Of a stretch of 60,737 bases of DNA, positions 18,401-26,776 are shown piece by piece. Numbering within the stretch: position 1 is the first letter of the stretch; every line of letters starts with the position of its first letter. This stretch comes from Alphaproteobacteria bacterium (GTDB taxonomy: Bacteria > Pseudomonadota > Alphaproteobacteria > Rhizobiales > Beijerinckiaceae): contig VGDT01000016.1 in NCBI GenBank assembly GCA_016869595.1, forward strand, positions 1 through 60,737. The letters are read 5' to 3'. The position numbers and the translations under genes were made by a program. The notes under the pieces are model-generated. The model did not search any database. It saw only the letters and a program-made list of their open reading frames with translations, and was not told the DNA's origin.

Positions 18401-18483
18401 ATGCTTAGGGTGCAGCAATAAAGAATGCTTAGCCTGATTCTGTCAAGCCAAGCATCGTGAACCGTTGTGCAGTAGATGCTTAG
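18401..18483 (-). promoter_or_regulatory. repeated CTAAGCAT motifs upstream of the P63C gene
   Basis: ATGCTTAG occurs three times in the same orientation (18401-18408, 18425-18432, 18476-18483), and AAGCAT appears inverted at 18450-18455. All lie within 95 bp of the P63C start in an AT-richer promoter-like stretch. Clustered copies suggest binding sites for a regulator, possibly the protein itself. The remaining 18484-18636 holds a GCCAAT/ATTGGC hairpin and no gene. Confidence 0.5.
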
Positions 18484-18636
18484 CTGAGAAAATCGCCAAT
18501 CCATTCAAACTATTGGCGTCGCTTGCATCAGCTGCATAATAGCGGTTTTTTGTTCAAACCGACGCTCGCAAAAGCGCGTCAATCAAGAACGAGAGCGCTC
18601 GCAAGACTATCGAGCCATGAACATGCGTCATCGGCC

Positions 18637-18795
18637 CCTCGTCCTTCGAGACGGCCTCTTCGAGGCCTCCTCAGGATGAGGCGCCTTAGATTTCGCAAAA
18701 TGACATGTTTGAGGAGCGCCCGATGCGTTAAAGGGCTCCAAAGTGGTCCTCATCCTGAGGAGCCGCTGAAAGCGGCGTCTCGAAGGACGAGGACC
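18637..18795. repeat. inverted pair of family A repeats
   Basis: One copy spans 18637-18681 (CCTCGTCC to GGATGAGG). A second, in the opposite orientation, spans 18745-18795 (GGTCCTCATCC to GGACGAGGACC). Both contain the TGAGGAG and CGTCTCGAAGGA blocks and a variable inner stem. They lie just downstream of aas and far upstream of the P63C gene. Confidence 0.88.
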
Positions 18796-18803
18796 GTGAC
18801 GGT

Positions 18804-21800
18804 TTAAGCCGACATCGCGGCGTCGCCATCAATCCGTCCGTGCAGCCCATTCGGCAGGCGCGGATTAGGCAAAATATAGCGCCCGCGCTCGCGCACCAAT
18901 TTCGTCACTGCGGCGAAATCGACTTTGCCTGAACCAAGAAGCGGCACGTGTTCGACGATCATGATTTCCGCCGGGATCATCAGATCGGATGCGCCCTTCG
19001 ACTTGGCGTAGGTCTGGAAATTTGCGCGCGTTGCGTCCTTCTGTTGCGTGATGAGAACTACCCTCTCGCCCTTGCGCGGGTCGATCTCCGTCGCCGCGGA
19101 CGATAGCGCGTCGGGCCAAAGTTCGGCCGCCAGTTGTTCGATGGCCGCCAGCGAAATCATCTCGCCGCCGATCTTGGCGAAACGCTTGGCGCGACCTTTG
19201 ATTGTCACATAACCTTGCGCGTCGATCGTGACGATATCGCCCGTATCATGCCAGCCATTCTCCGGAGGCTGCACCATGCCGGGCTTATCGACTTTGAGAT
19301 AGCCCATCATGACGTTGGGTCCGCGCACCAACAGACGTCCGCCGTCCTCCACGCCAGGGACGGGTTCGAGCTTATGTTCGACGCCGGGCATCAGCCGTCC
19401 GACTGTGCCGAATTTATTGAACATCGGCGTGTTGAGCGCGAGCACTGGCGCGGCTTCCGTCACGCCATAACCTTCGAGAATGCGGACGCCGAACTTCTCC
19501 AACCACGTATTGCGCGTCGCTTGCTTCACGGGTTCGGCGCCGGCGACGACATAGCGAATAGATCGGAAATCATAAGAGTGCGCCGCGCGGGCGTAACCCA
19601 CAAGAAACGTGTCAGTGCCGAAAAGGATGGTGGCGTTCGAGCCGTAAACGAGCTCGGGCACGATGCGATAGTGCAACGGCGAGGGATAGAGATAGATCGG
19701 AACGCCCGAGATCAGCGGCAGGGTGAAGCCGACAGTCAAACCGAAGGAGTGGAACATCGGCAGGACATTGAAGACCTTGTCCGCGCGCCCGAAATCGATG
19801 CGCGCCGCCGCCTGCGCCGCATTGGCGAGCATGTTTTTATGCGACAGCGCCACGCCTTTTGGCGCGCCTTCCGAACCTGAGGTGAAAAGAATCGCCGCCA
19901 TGTCGTCGGCCTTGCGCGCGACAATGGGCTGGCGGAATCGTCGGAAGGCGCCGAGCTTATCGCCAAGAGAGACGCGCGCCCTTATGTCCTCAAGATAGAC
20001 GATCGCTACTTTCTCTTCGAGAGCGGCGACGAGTTTTTCGAGGTTGGCCTTCTCAATAAAGCCGCGCGACGTCAAAATGGTCCCCGCCTGCGCCGCCTCG
20101 CAGCCCGCGAGAATATTTGCGGCGCCGGCGGTGAAATTGATCATCGCCGGGATGCGACCGGCGGAAATGATCGCAAGGAAAGTCACTCCCGCGCCATTGG
20201 CGTTCGGCAACATGAGTCCGATTGCCTCGCTCGGCTTGCCGATATTCGCAATTTTGCTGGCGAGCGCGCGCGTTCCGATCAAAAGCCTGCGATAGTTGAC
20301 CTTGCCGGCGACCGGATCTTCAAGCGCGACTCGCGAGAACCCATGCGCGCGCGCCGCTTCGACAACCGCTTCAAAAAGAGTGCGGTCGATATTCGTCGTG
20401 CGGAAGACGAGATCCGACATGACGTGATAGAGCGCCGCGCCTGCCGCAATCCGACGCGCCTTGCCCTTCAGCGCGTCGTCAATGGCAAGTCGAACGGGTT
20501 CGATTACGGTAAGCGTGACTTTTGGAAACCAGCGGCGGCGCGCCTGTTCACGCGTCAGCCGGGAGAACATCGTCGCCTCGGCGCCATCAATGCGAACAGG
20601 CACGATCATCGCGCCGGATTTCTCCGCAACCAGTCCGGCTCCATCATAGACTTTCATCAGACTGCCGGTGACGGTAAGCCTGCCTTCCGGGAAGATGACG
20701 AGCGGATTTCCGTCCTTGACCGCATTGACGAGCGCGCGCGCGCCGAACGGATTTGATGGATCAAGCGGGATGGCGCGCGCGAATTTGAGAAACAGCTTCG
20801 CCCACCATTTTTTCGCGATCGTGTGGTCGACGGCGAAAACCGGCTCTTTTGGCATGACGGCGAGAATCGCCGCGGCGTCGAGGAAACTCACATGATTGAG
20901 CGCGACGATCGGATTGGGCCCGGCCCGGTCGAAATTTTCGAGCCCTTTCACGTCGAGACGGTAGAAGGCGCGAAAGAAAATCGAGAGCAGATCCTGCAAC
21001 GGCGAGGCGACGACCGCATTAACCATCCAGATTGAAGCGGCGAACGCAATGGCCGCTACGCCAAGCAGGATCGCCGCGAACGAGACGCCCAGGCTCTGCA
21101 GTCCCGCCACGCCGACGCCTCCGAGCGCCATGAAAGCGGCGTTCTGCACGCTGACCGCGGCGATGGTGCGGGCGCGTTCCTGCGGCGCGCTCCGCGCCTG
21201 AATGGCGGCGAAGGACGGCACGATCATCAGGCCGCCGGCGATCGCGAGCAATGAAAAATCGATCGCCGCGCGCCAGGCGAGCGGCTGAGCGAAATAGGCT
21301 TCCGGCAATAGCGCCGGCGCTGCGGCGGGCGCAGGCGAAAGTAGAAGCGCAACGCCGAGGTCCGCTGACCCCAAGGCGACGAGGGCCGCGCCGACGGCCG
21401 AGGGGAGCAGCACGATCTTGCCCTTGAGCAGAAAGGCGGCGAGGCCCGACCCTGCAGCGATGCCGACGGCAAACAGCGCAAGATGCACGCTCACGACGAT
21501 CTCGGCGCCATGCAGCGTCTGGGTGATGAGCGAGGGCGCCACCGACATGGCGATGGAGCCGAACAGCCAAAAGAGGCTTGTGACGATTGCAAGCCGCCGC
21601 AACTCTGGCTGGGCGCGCAAATGCCGCAAAAGTTTGAAGGTCGAGCGGAAGACATTCGCGTCGACTGCAAGATCGGGATCGGCGCGCCCCGTTGGCGGAA
21701 TGAGCCACGCCGCGCCAAGAGCGAGAACCGCAACGCCCATGACCGCCCCGGCGAGGATCACCCCATCTCCCACATGGAGGGCGACGCCGCCGGCGATGGT

Positions 21801-22268
21801 GCCGGTCAATATCGCGAAGAAGGTCGCGCTCTCGACGAGCGCATTGCCCGCCGGAAGCTCCTCCTGGGTCAGATGGTCCGGCAGAATGCCGTATTTGATC
21901 GGGCCAAAGAGCGCGCCGATGACGCCAAAGAGAATGAGCGCGCCAAAGAGCGCCGGTATATTGGCGAAAAGAAAGCCCGCCGCCGACAGGACGGCGACGC
22001 CGAGTTCGGCGACGCTCAGCCAACGCACGACGCGCGCCTTGTCATATTTATCGGCGAATTCGCCGCCAATCGCCGATAGGAAAAAGAACGGCGCGATAAA
22101 GGCTGCGCCGGCGAGAGTCACGAGAGTGGCCCCGCTCTCGGCCGTGTGGGCCAAGATCAAAAGCACCAAAGCGTTCTTTAGAAAATTATCGTTGAAGGCC
22201 GCGAGAAACTGACGCCAGAACAACGGCGCGAAGCGCCGCGAAGCGAGAAGCGAATGCGTCATGTCCAA
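18804..22268 (-). CDS. aas: acyl-[ACP]--phospholipid O-acyltransferase, LplT-PlsC-Aas three-domain fusion
   Basis: This 1154-residue protein should import lysophospholipids across the inner membrane, activate fatty acids on acyl carrier protein and re-acylate the lysolipid. Residues 1-410 are an MFS flippase domain like LplT. Residues about 425-640 are a PlsC acyltransferase with 'NHVSFLDAAAI' (catalytic His and Asp near 455-460) and 'FPEGRLTVTG'. The C-terminal 500 residues are an AMP-forming ligase with 'ILFTSGSEGAPKGVALSH' near 796 and 'GWHDTGDIV'. The three-part fusion is known in Proteobacteria. It is divergent from a TetR regulator with paired palindromes in between. Confidence 0.93.
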   Translation of the reverse strand: MDMTHSLLASRRFAPLFWRQFLAAFNDNFLKNALVLLILAHTAESGATLVTLAGAAFIAPFFFLSAIGGEFADKYDKARVVRWLSVAELGVAVLSAAGFLFANIPALFGALILFGVIGALFGPIKYGILPDHLTQEELPAGNALVESATFFAILTGTIAGGVALHVGDGVILAGAVMGVAVLALGAAWLIPPTGRADPDLAVDANVFRSTFKLLRHLRAQPELRRLAIVTSLFWLFGSIAMSVAPSLITQTLHGAEIVVSVHLALFAVGIAAGSGLAAFLLKGKIVLLPSAVGAALVALGSADLGVALLLSPAPAAAPALLPEAYFAQPLAWRAAIDFSLLAIAGGLMIVPSFAAIQARSAPQERARTIAAVSVQNAAFMALGGVGVAGLQSLGVSFAAILLGVAAIAFAASIWMVNAVVASPLQDLLSIFFRAFYRLDVKGLENFDRAGPNPIVALNHVSFLDAAAILAVMPKEPVFAVDHTIAKKWWAKLFLKFARAIPLDPSNPFGARALVNAVKDGNPLVIFPEGRLTVTGSLMKVYDGAGLVAEKSGAMIVPVRIDGAEATMFSRLTREQARRRWFPKVTLTVIEPVRLAIDDALKGKARRIAAGAALYHVMSDLVFRTTNIDRTLFEAVVEAARAHGFSRVALEDPVAGKVNYRRLLIGTRALASKIANIGKPSEAIGLMLPNANGAGVTFLAIISAGRIPAMINFTAGAANILAGCEAAQAGTILTSRGFIEKANLEKLVAALEEKVAIVYLEDIRARVSLGDKLGAFRRFRQPIVARKADDMAAILFTSGSEGAPKGVALSHKNMLANAAQAAARIDFGRADKVFNVLPMFHSFGLTVGFTLPLISGVPIYLYPSPLHYRIVPELVYGSNATILFGTDTFLVGYARAAHSYDFRSIRYVVAGAEPVKQATRNTWLEKFGVRILEGYGVTEAAPVLALNTPMFNKFGTVGRLMPGVEHKLEPVPGVEDGGRLLVRGPNVMMGYLKVDKPGMVQPPENGWHDTGDIVTIDAQGYVTIKGRAKRFAKIGGEMISLAAIEQLAAELWPDALSSAATEIDPRKGERVVLITQQKDATRANFQTYAKSKGASDLMIPAEIMIVEHVPLLGSGKVDFAAVTKLVRERGRYILPNPRLPNGLHGRIDGDAAMSA

Positions 22269-22363
22269 AACATCCGGGAGGGGCGCGGAGACTTTCGTCC
22301 ATTACCCTTAAGGATCGGTCAAGTCTGGCGCGTTGCAATGGGCTTTAAGGCCAGCCTTTCGCC

Positions 22364-22431
22364 ATGAACTGCGTTCATAATTGAGACTAAGCGCTTTCGC
22401 GCTGCCGTCAATGATAAATGAACTATGTTCA
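22364..22431. promoter_or_regulatory. two TGAAC-N3-GTTCA palindromes in the aas/tetR divergent region
   Basis: ATGAAC-tgc-GTTCAT (22364-22378) and ATGAAC-tat-GTTCA (22418-22431) are near-identical palindromes 54 bp apart. They lie between the divergent aas and TetR starts; the second is about 20 bp before the regulator start. Spacing and symmetry fit TetR-family operators controlling both genes. Confidence 0.65.
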
Positions 22432-22452
22432 AGATCGGGAGGAGATTCCCCG

Positions 22453-23079
22453 TTGAATCAGAAAACGATCGAGGCTGGAGCCGACCGCCGTTCTCAATTG
22501 CGCGAGCGATTGATCGAAGTCGCCCAGGAAACAGTCGCCACACAAGGCCTCGCCGGTCTCAAGGCGCGAGATCTCGCCGCTGCGGCGGGCTGCGCGCTCG
22601 GCGCTATCTATACCGCCTTCGACGACCTCGACGAATTGATCCTGCGCGTCAACGAGCGAACGCTGGCGCGCCTCGAATCCGCGATCGATTTGGCGCTAGG
22701 AGACGCGGAGGCCGAGCAGGCGCTGCAGACCATGGCGCGGACCTATTTGCATTTCGCGAGAGCGGAACAGCCAAGTTGGCGCGCGCTTTTCGAACATCGC
22801 CTGCCGCCGGGCGTCGCGCCACCGCAATGGTATGTCGACGCGCGCAATCGCCTGTTCAATCGGCTCGACGCGCCCCTATCCCAGCTGCTGCCGGGAACGA
22901 ACCATTTGGCGCGCGCGGCTTTCGCCCGAACGCTATTCTCGGCCGTGCATGGCGTCGTGTCGCTCGGACTTGAGGAGAAGATCGCCGACATGCCGCCCAA
23001 GCTCCTCGACGACCAGCTCGAGAAGCTCATTCGCGTCGTCGCCGACGGGCTGATGATGGAGTCCGCCCGCTTGATTTGA
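22453..23079 (+). CDS. TetR/AcrR-family transcriptional regulator
   Basis: This 208-residue regulator has an N-terminal helix-turn-helix: 'LRERLIEVAQETVATQGLAG' followed by 'LKARDLAAAAGCALGAIYTAFDDLDELI'-type residues (given here in two adjoining parts), and an all-helical ligand-binding C-terminal domain. I chose the TTG at 22453 because GGGAGGAG lies 8 nt upstream; the ATG at 22411 has no such site. Divergence from aas suggests it controls phospholipid or fatty-acid remodelling and senses a lipid-like ligand, which is inference. A permease follows 25 bp downstream on the same strand and may be part of its operon. Confidence 0.88.
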   Translation: MNQKTIEAGADRRSQLRERLIEVAQETVATQGLAGLKARDLAAAAGCALGAIYTAFDDLDELILRVNERTLARLESAIDLALGDAEAEQALQTMARTYLHFARAEQPSWRALFEHRLPPGVAPPQWYVDARNRLFNRLDAPLSQLLPGTNHLARAAFARTLFSAVHGVVSLGLEEKIADMPPKLLDDQLEKLIRVVADGLMMESARLI

Positions 23080-23104
23080 ATGGCGCGACCTGACATAGGC
23101 GCGC

Positions 23105-23845
23105 ATGGCTTTCATTCTGCTGTTTGCCGTGGCGACTTGGGCGGGCGCGCAGAATGCGCTTGCCGGCGGCGGCTCGTTCCTCACGCTTCCCATGCTGATG
23201 TTTACGGGCATGGACGCGCTCGCCGCCAATGTCACGTCATGCGTGGCGCTGTTTCCGGCGCAGGTCGCGACTGGTTGGACCGGCCGCAAGCTTGCGACGG
23301 GCGCCAACGGGCTTTCGCTACGCACGCTATTCATCATCAGCATCGTCGGCGGCGCCGTTGGCGCGGCGGTGCTGCTGGCGACGCCGCGCGGGCTCTTCGC
23401 GCGTCTCGTGCCATGGCTGGTGCTCTTCGCGACAGGGGTCTTCGCCTGGGGCAGTTTCTTTCGCAAGCAGGGCGAAACGCATGCCCATCTCAGCGCGCCG
23501 GGCGCGGGGCTCGCGCAATTGCTGATCTCGGTATACGGCGGCTATTTCGGCGGCGGCATCGGCTTTCTCATGGTCGCCGCGCTCACCATGGCGGGACAGG
23601 GCGTGCGCATCGCCAGCGCCACCAAGAATGTTCTGGCGGGCGTCATGAACGCCTCGGCCGTCGTCATCTTCCTGTTTTCGCCGGATCTGCACTGGCCGCA
23701 GGCGCTGGTGACGAGCGCGGGGGCGACGATCGGCGGGATCATCGGCGCGCGCCTGATCCATCACATCGATGAAAAGCTCCTGCGCATCTTTATCATCGTG
23801 ATCGGCGCGGCGCTGACCGTTGGGCTCTTCCTCAGAGCGCCTTAA
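23105..23845 (+). CDS. TauE/SafE-family membrane permease
   Basis: This 246-residue, very hydrophobic protein has about 8 helices in two similar halves, each with the family's glycine-rich pattern. The first half has 'AGGGSFLTLPMLMFTGMDAL' and the second 'SVYGGYFGGGIGFLMVAAL'. Members export sulfite, sulfoacetate or other organic anions, but many have unknown substrates. It lies 25 bp after the TetR gene and is convergent with the ccm genes; cotranscription with the regulator is likely. Confidence 0.87.
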   Translation: MAFILLFAVATWAGAQNALAGGGSFLTLPMLMFTGMDALAANVTSCVALFPAQVATGWTGRKLATGANGLSLRTLFIISIVGGAVGAAVLLATPRGLFARLVPWLVLFATGVFAWGSFFRKQGETHAHLSAPGAGLAQLLISVYGGYFGGGIGFLMVAALTMAGQGVRIASATKNVLAGVMNASAVVIFLFSPDLHWPQALVTSAGATIGGIIGARLIHHIDEKLLRIFIIVIGAALTVGLFLRAP

Positions 23846-23855
23846 CCCCCCACGC

Positions 23856-24446
23856 TTAGCGCGTCACGCCGCCGCCGCTGGCCTTTTCGATCTCGGGAAT
23901 GAGCGTCGTCGCGACGGCGGAAGGCGTTAGCGGCCCGACGAATTTGTAGGCGATGGTTCCGTCGCCCTTGACCACGAAGGTCTCCGGCACGCCATAGACG
24001 CCGAAATCAATCGCCGTGCGGCCTAGGGGATCAACGCCGACGCGCGCGAAAGGATTGCCGCCCCCCTCAAGGAAGCCCAACGCTTTCCCCGTCTCGTCCT
24101 TGTAGGAAAGACCGTAGAGCGCGACGCCTTTCGCCTTAAGCGCTTCGTCGCCGGCGATCGCCATTAGAACAGGATGCTCCTGTCGGCATGGCCCGCACCA
24201 ACTCGCAAAAACATTGACGAGGCTGACGTGACCTTTTCGCAAATCGTCTGTCGAGAGACCCGGAACGCCAGCTAATCCTTCAAGCGCCGGCAGATCGAAG
24301 CTAGGCGCGGGCTTGCCAATGAGCGCCGAGGGAATGCGCGACGCGTCGCCGGAGAAGAGCCGCACAAGAAACACGAGCGCCAGCAGCGCGAAGAGCGCCA
24401 GCGGCAAAAAGCGCAGCGGCGAGCGCGGCGCGACGGCGTCGCTCAC
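23856..24446 (-). CDS. ccmG: cytochrome c biogenesis thiol:disulfide oxidoreductase CcmG/DsbE
   Basis: This periplasmic thioredoxin-like protein, anchored by one N-terminal helix (residues 11-30), keeps apocytochrome c cysteines reduced for haem attachment. The 196-residue product has the active site WCGPC (C84, C87) and the family's cis-Pro segment 'YGVPETFVVKGDG'. The start is GTG 24446, which overlaps the ccmD stop as GTGA and has AAGGAGAGG upstream. The frame is open further upstream, but that part is antisense to nothing conserved and overlaps ccmD. Confidence 0.93.
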   Translation of the reverse strand: MSDAVAPRSPLRFLPLALFALLALVFLVRLFSGDASRIPSALIGKPAPSFDLPALEGLAGVPGLSTDDLRKGHVSLVNVFASWCGPCRQEHPVLMAIAGDEALKAKGVALYGLSYKDETGKALGFLEGGGNPFARVGVDPLGRTAIDFGVYGVPETFVVKGDGTIAYKFVGPLTPSAVATTLIPEIEKASGGGVTR

Positions 24447-24601
24447 GCGTCCTCTCCTTGATCGCGCGAGCCAGCAGCGCCGAAACGCGCCAGCTCTGCG
24501 CGCAGACGGCGATAATCGAGGATGATGCGCAAGGTGACGACGCCGAGCGTCACGATCGTCACCCCATAGGCGGCGGCGATATAGAACCAGTGATCGCTCA
24601 C
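24443..24601 (-). CDS. ccmD: haem exporter protein CcmD
   Basis: This 52-residue small membrane protein begins MSDHWFYIAAAYGVTIVTLG. It has one helix followed by a basic tail ('LDYRRLRAELARFG'), the standard CcmD layout. It helps release holo-CcmE from the CcmABC complex. Both ends overlap neighbours by GTGA: its GTG start with the ccmC stop and its stop with the ccmG start. It is too short for simple length cut-offs and easy to miss. Confidence 0.9.
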   Translation of the reverse strand: MSDHWFYIAAAYGVTIVTLGVVTLRIILDYRRLRAELARFGAAGSRDQGEDA

Positions 24602-25362
24602 TCCGCCGCCTCCATGCTTTCGTCGCCGGCAGGTTCACCGGCGCGGACCGCCTGCAACGAAAGTCGCGCGAGGCGACGCCGCAGGATTTCGTTGCGGATC
24701 GCCATCACATGCAGCGTCAAAAATAGCAGCGTCCCGGCGAGCGCCATGACGATCAGCGGCCAAAGCATCGATCCGGAGATCGAAGGTCCGCCGATGCGAA
24801 ACACCGACGCAGGCTGATGCAGCGTATTCCACCAGTCGACCGAATATTTGATGATCGGGATGTCGATGGCGCCGACGAGCGTCATGATCGCCGCGATGCG
24901 CGCGCCGCGCGGCGTGTCGTCCATTGTCTGCCTTACGGCGATGAGGCCGAGATAGAGAAGAAAAAGAACGAGCATTGAGGTGAGGCGCGCGTCCCACACC
25001 CAGAACGTGCCCCACATCGGCTTGCCCCAAAGCGAGCCGGTGACGAGACAGATGAATGTGAAAGCCGCGCCGAGATTCGCCGCGGTCTTCTGCGCGGCGT
25101 CGGCCAGCGGATGACGCCACACGAGAATGCCGAGCGACGCCGAGGTCATCACGACATAAGCGAAGATTGCGAGCCAGGCGGACGGAACATGAATGTACAT
25201 GATCCGGACCGTTTCGCCTTGCTGATAATCAGGCGGCGCCGTGAAGGCGCCATAGAGCCCGATCGCGAGCAGAAGCAGCGTGGCGCCCGAAAGCCACGGC
25301 AACGCGCCTTCTGCAAATCGCAGAAAGCGCGTTGGGTTAGCGTAAGTAGAGAGAAAGCTCAT
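24598..25362 (-). CDS. ccmC: haem transporter/haem lyase interaction protein CcmC
   Basis: This 254-residue protein has six membrane helices. It handles haem for loading onto CcmE during cytochrome c maturation. The tryptophan-rich haem-handling loop reads 'GKPMWGTFWVWDARLTS', and flanking His residues ('YIHVPSAW', 'TLHQPAS') are present. It is the first gene of a ccmC-D-G unit; ccmA, ccmB and ccmE are not in the window. No terminator is visible between ctpA and this unit, which lies 49 bp downstream of ctpA on the same strand. Confidence 0.94.
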   Translation of the reverse strand: MSFLSTYANPTRFLRFAEGALPWLSGATLLLLAIGLYGAFTAPPDYQQGETVRIMYIHVPSAWLAIFAYVVMTSASLGILVWRHPLADAAQKTAANLGAAFTFICLVTGSLWGKPMWGTFWVWDARLTSMLVLFLLYLGLIAVRQTMDDTPRGARIAAIMTLVGAIDIPIIKYSVDWWNTLHQPASVFRIGGPSISGSMLWPLIVMALAGTLLFLTLHVMAIRNEILRRRLARLSLQAVRAGEPAGDESMEAAE

Positions 25363-25411
25363 CGACGGCCGGAAACTCCCGCCGACTGCCTAAGCCCCCC
25401 GGCCTGCGCCG

Positions 25412-26776
25412 TCAATTCGCGGCTTTGGCCGGCGGTTTGGTGGCGTCCTTGGCGACGTCCTTTGTCTGCTCGGCGAGGATTTGCGCCCTCGGCTTGCCGT
25501 GTAGAAGTTCGACCGCGGCGATGAGCTGCTTGTCCTTCGTCTCGTCCGGCGGGACATAGGCCTGCGAGCCGGTCTTCTCGTCCTCGCCATTCTTGAGATG
25601 CCCCTTGAGCGAGGCCTCGCCCTTGGTGTCGTCCTTGCCTTTAAGCTCGTCCGGCACCTCCTGCAGGATGACCATGTCCGGATCGATGCCTTTGGCTTGG
25701 ATGGAGCGGCCCGATGGCGTGTAATAGCGCGCCGTCGTCAGACGTAGCGCGCCGGCGCTGCCGCCGAGCGGAATGATGGTCTGCACGGAGCCCTTGCCGA
25801 AGGAACGCGTCCCAATCAGCGTCGCGCGCTTGTGGTCTTGCAGAGCGCCGGCGACGATTTCGGACGCCGAAGCCGAACCGCCATTGATCAGCACGACAAC
25901 CGGCTTGCCCTTCGACAGATCGCCAGAGCCGCGAGCGTTATAGCGCTGGGTTTCATCGGCGTTGCGGCCGCGCGTGGAAACGATCTCGCCCTTGTCAATA
26001 AAGGTGTTGACGACCTGGATCGACTGATCGAGCAATCCGCCCGGATTGTTGCGCAGGTCGATGATGTAGCCCTTGAACTTATCCGCAGGGATTTCCTGCA
26101 CCGCCTTGGCCATCGCGTTGCGCAGGCCTTCCGCCGTCTCCTCATTGAATTGCGAGACGCGAATATAAGCGATGTCATCGCCCTGTTTGCGCGAACGCAC
26201 GGATTTGATGTGAATCTCGGCCCGGACGAGCTTAACGTCGATCTTGTCCTTGTTCTTGCCGCGGAAGATCGTCAGCTTGACCGGCGTGTTGATCGCGCCG
26301 CGCATCTTGTCGACAGCCTGATTGAGCGTCATGCCCTGCACGGTCTCGTCGTCGATGGCGCCGATGAGGTCGCCCGAAAGGATCCCGGCCTTCGAGGCTG
26401 GGGTATCGTCGATCGGCGCGACGACCTTAACGAGTCCGTCTTCCTGCGTGACTTCGATGCCCAGACCGCCGAACTTGCCTTCGGTCTGAGTCCGCATGTC
26501 CTTGAACGCCTTGGCGTCGAGGTAGCTGGAATGCGGATCGAGCGAGGTCAGCATGCCATTGATGGCGTTTTCGACAAGCTTCTGCTCGTCGGGCTTCTCG
26601 ACATAGTCGGCCCGCACCTTGTCGAACACGTCGCCGAAAAGGCTCAAGTTCTTATAGGTGTCGGCGGAAGCCGCCTGAGCGGGAGCGCCGATGACGGCGC
26701 GCGCCTGCTGACCCAGCGTGGCGCATCCCGCTCCAATAGCGATTCCCGTAGCGATAAGGACTGTTTTGCGAATCAT
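25412..26776 (-). CDS. ctpA: S41-family carboxyl-terminal processing protease
   Basis: This 454-residue periplasmic serine protease has an N-terminal export signal (residues 1-25, ending near 'GAGC', possibly a lipobox). A PDZ domain spans about 80-160 ('GGLGIEVTQEDGLVKV'), and the catalytic domain has Ser in 'NGGSASASEIVAGAL' and Lys in 'GTRSFGKGSVQT'. The C-terminus is a charged, Lys-rich tail. The start is fixed by an ATGA overlap with the envC stop at 26773-26776. The envC-ctpA pair is typical of this order; the protease probably tunes cell-wall hydrolases. Confidence 0.93.
   Translation of the reverse strand: MIRKTVLIATGIAIGAGCATLGQQARAVIGAPAQAASADTYKNLSLFGDVFDKVRADYVEKPDEQKLVENAINGMLTSLDPHSSYLDAKAFKDMRTQTEGKFGGLGIEVTQEDGLVKVVAPIDDTPASKAGILSGDLIGAIDDETVQGMTLNQAVDKMRGAINTPVKLTIFRGKNKDKIDVKLVRAEIHIKSVRSRKQGDDIAYIRVSQFNEETAEGLRNAMAKAVQEIPADKFKGYIIDLRNNPGGLLDQSIQVVNTFIDKGEIVSTRGRNADETQRYNARGSGDLSKGKPVVVLINGGSASASEIVAGALQDHKRATLIGTRSFGKGSVQTIIPLGGSAGALRLTTARYYTPSGRSIQAKGIDPDMVILQEVPDELKGKDDTKGEASLKGHLKNGEDEKTGSQAYVPPDETKDKQLIAAVELLHGKPRAQILAEQTKDVAKDATKPPAKAAN

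Noticed and set aside
18401-18483. CRISPR-like array
   Set aside because: The repeats are only 8 bp, unevenly spaced (24 and 51 bp), with no cas genes; they look like regulator sites.
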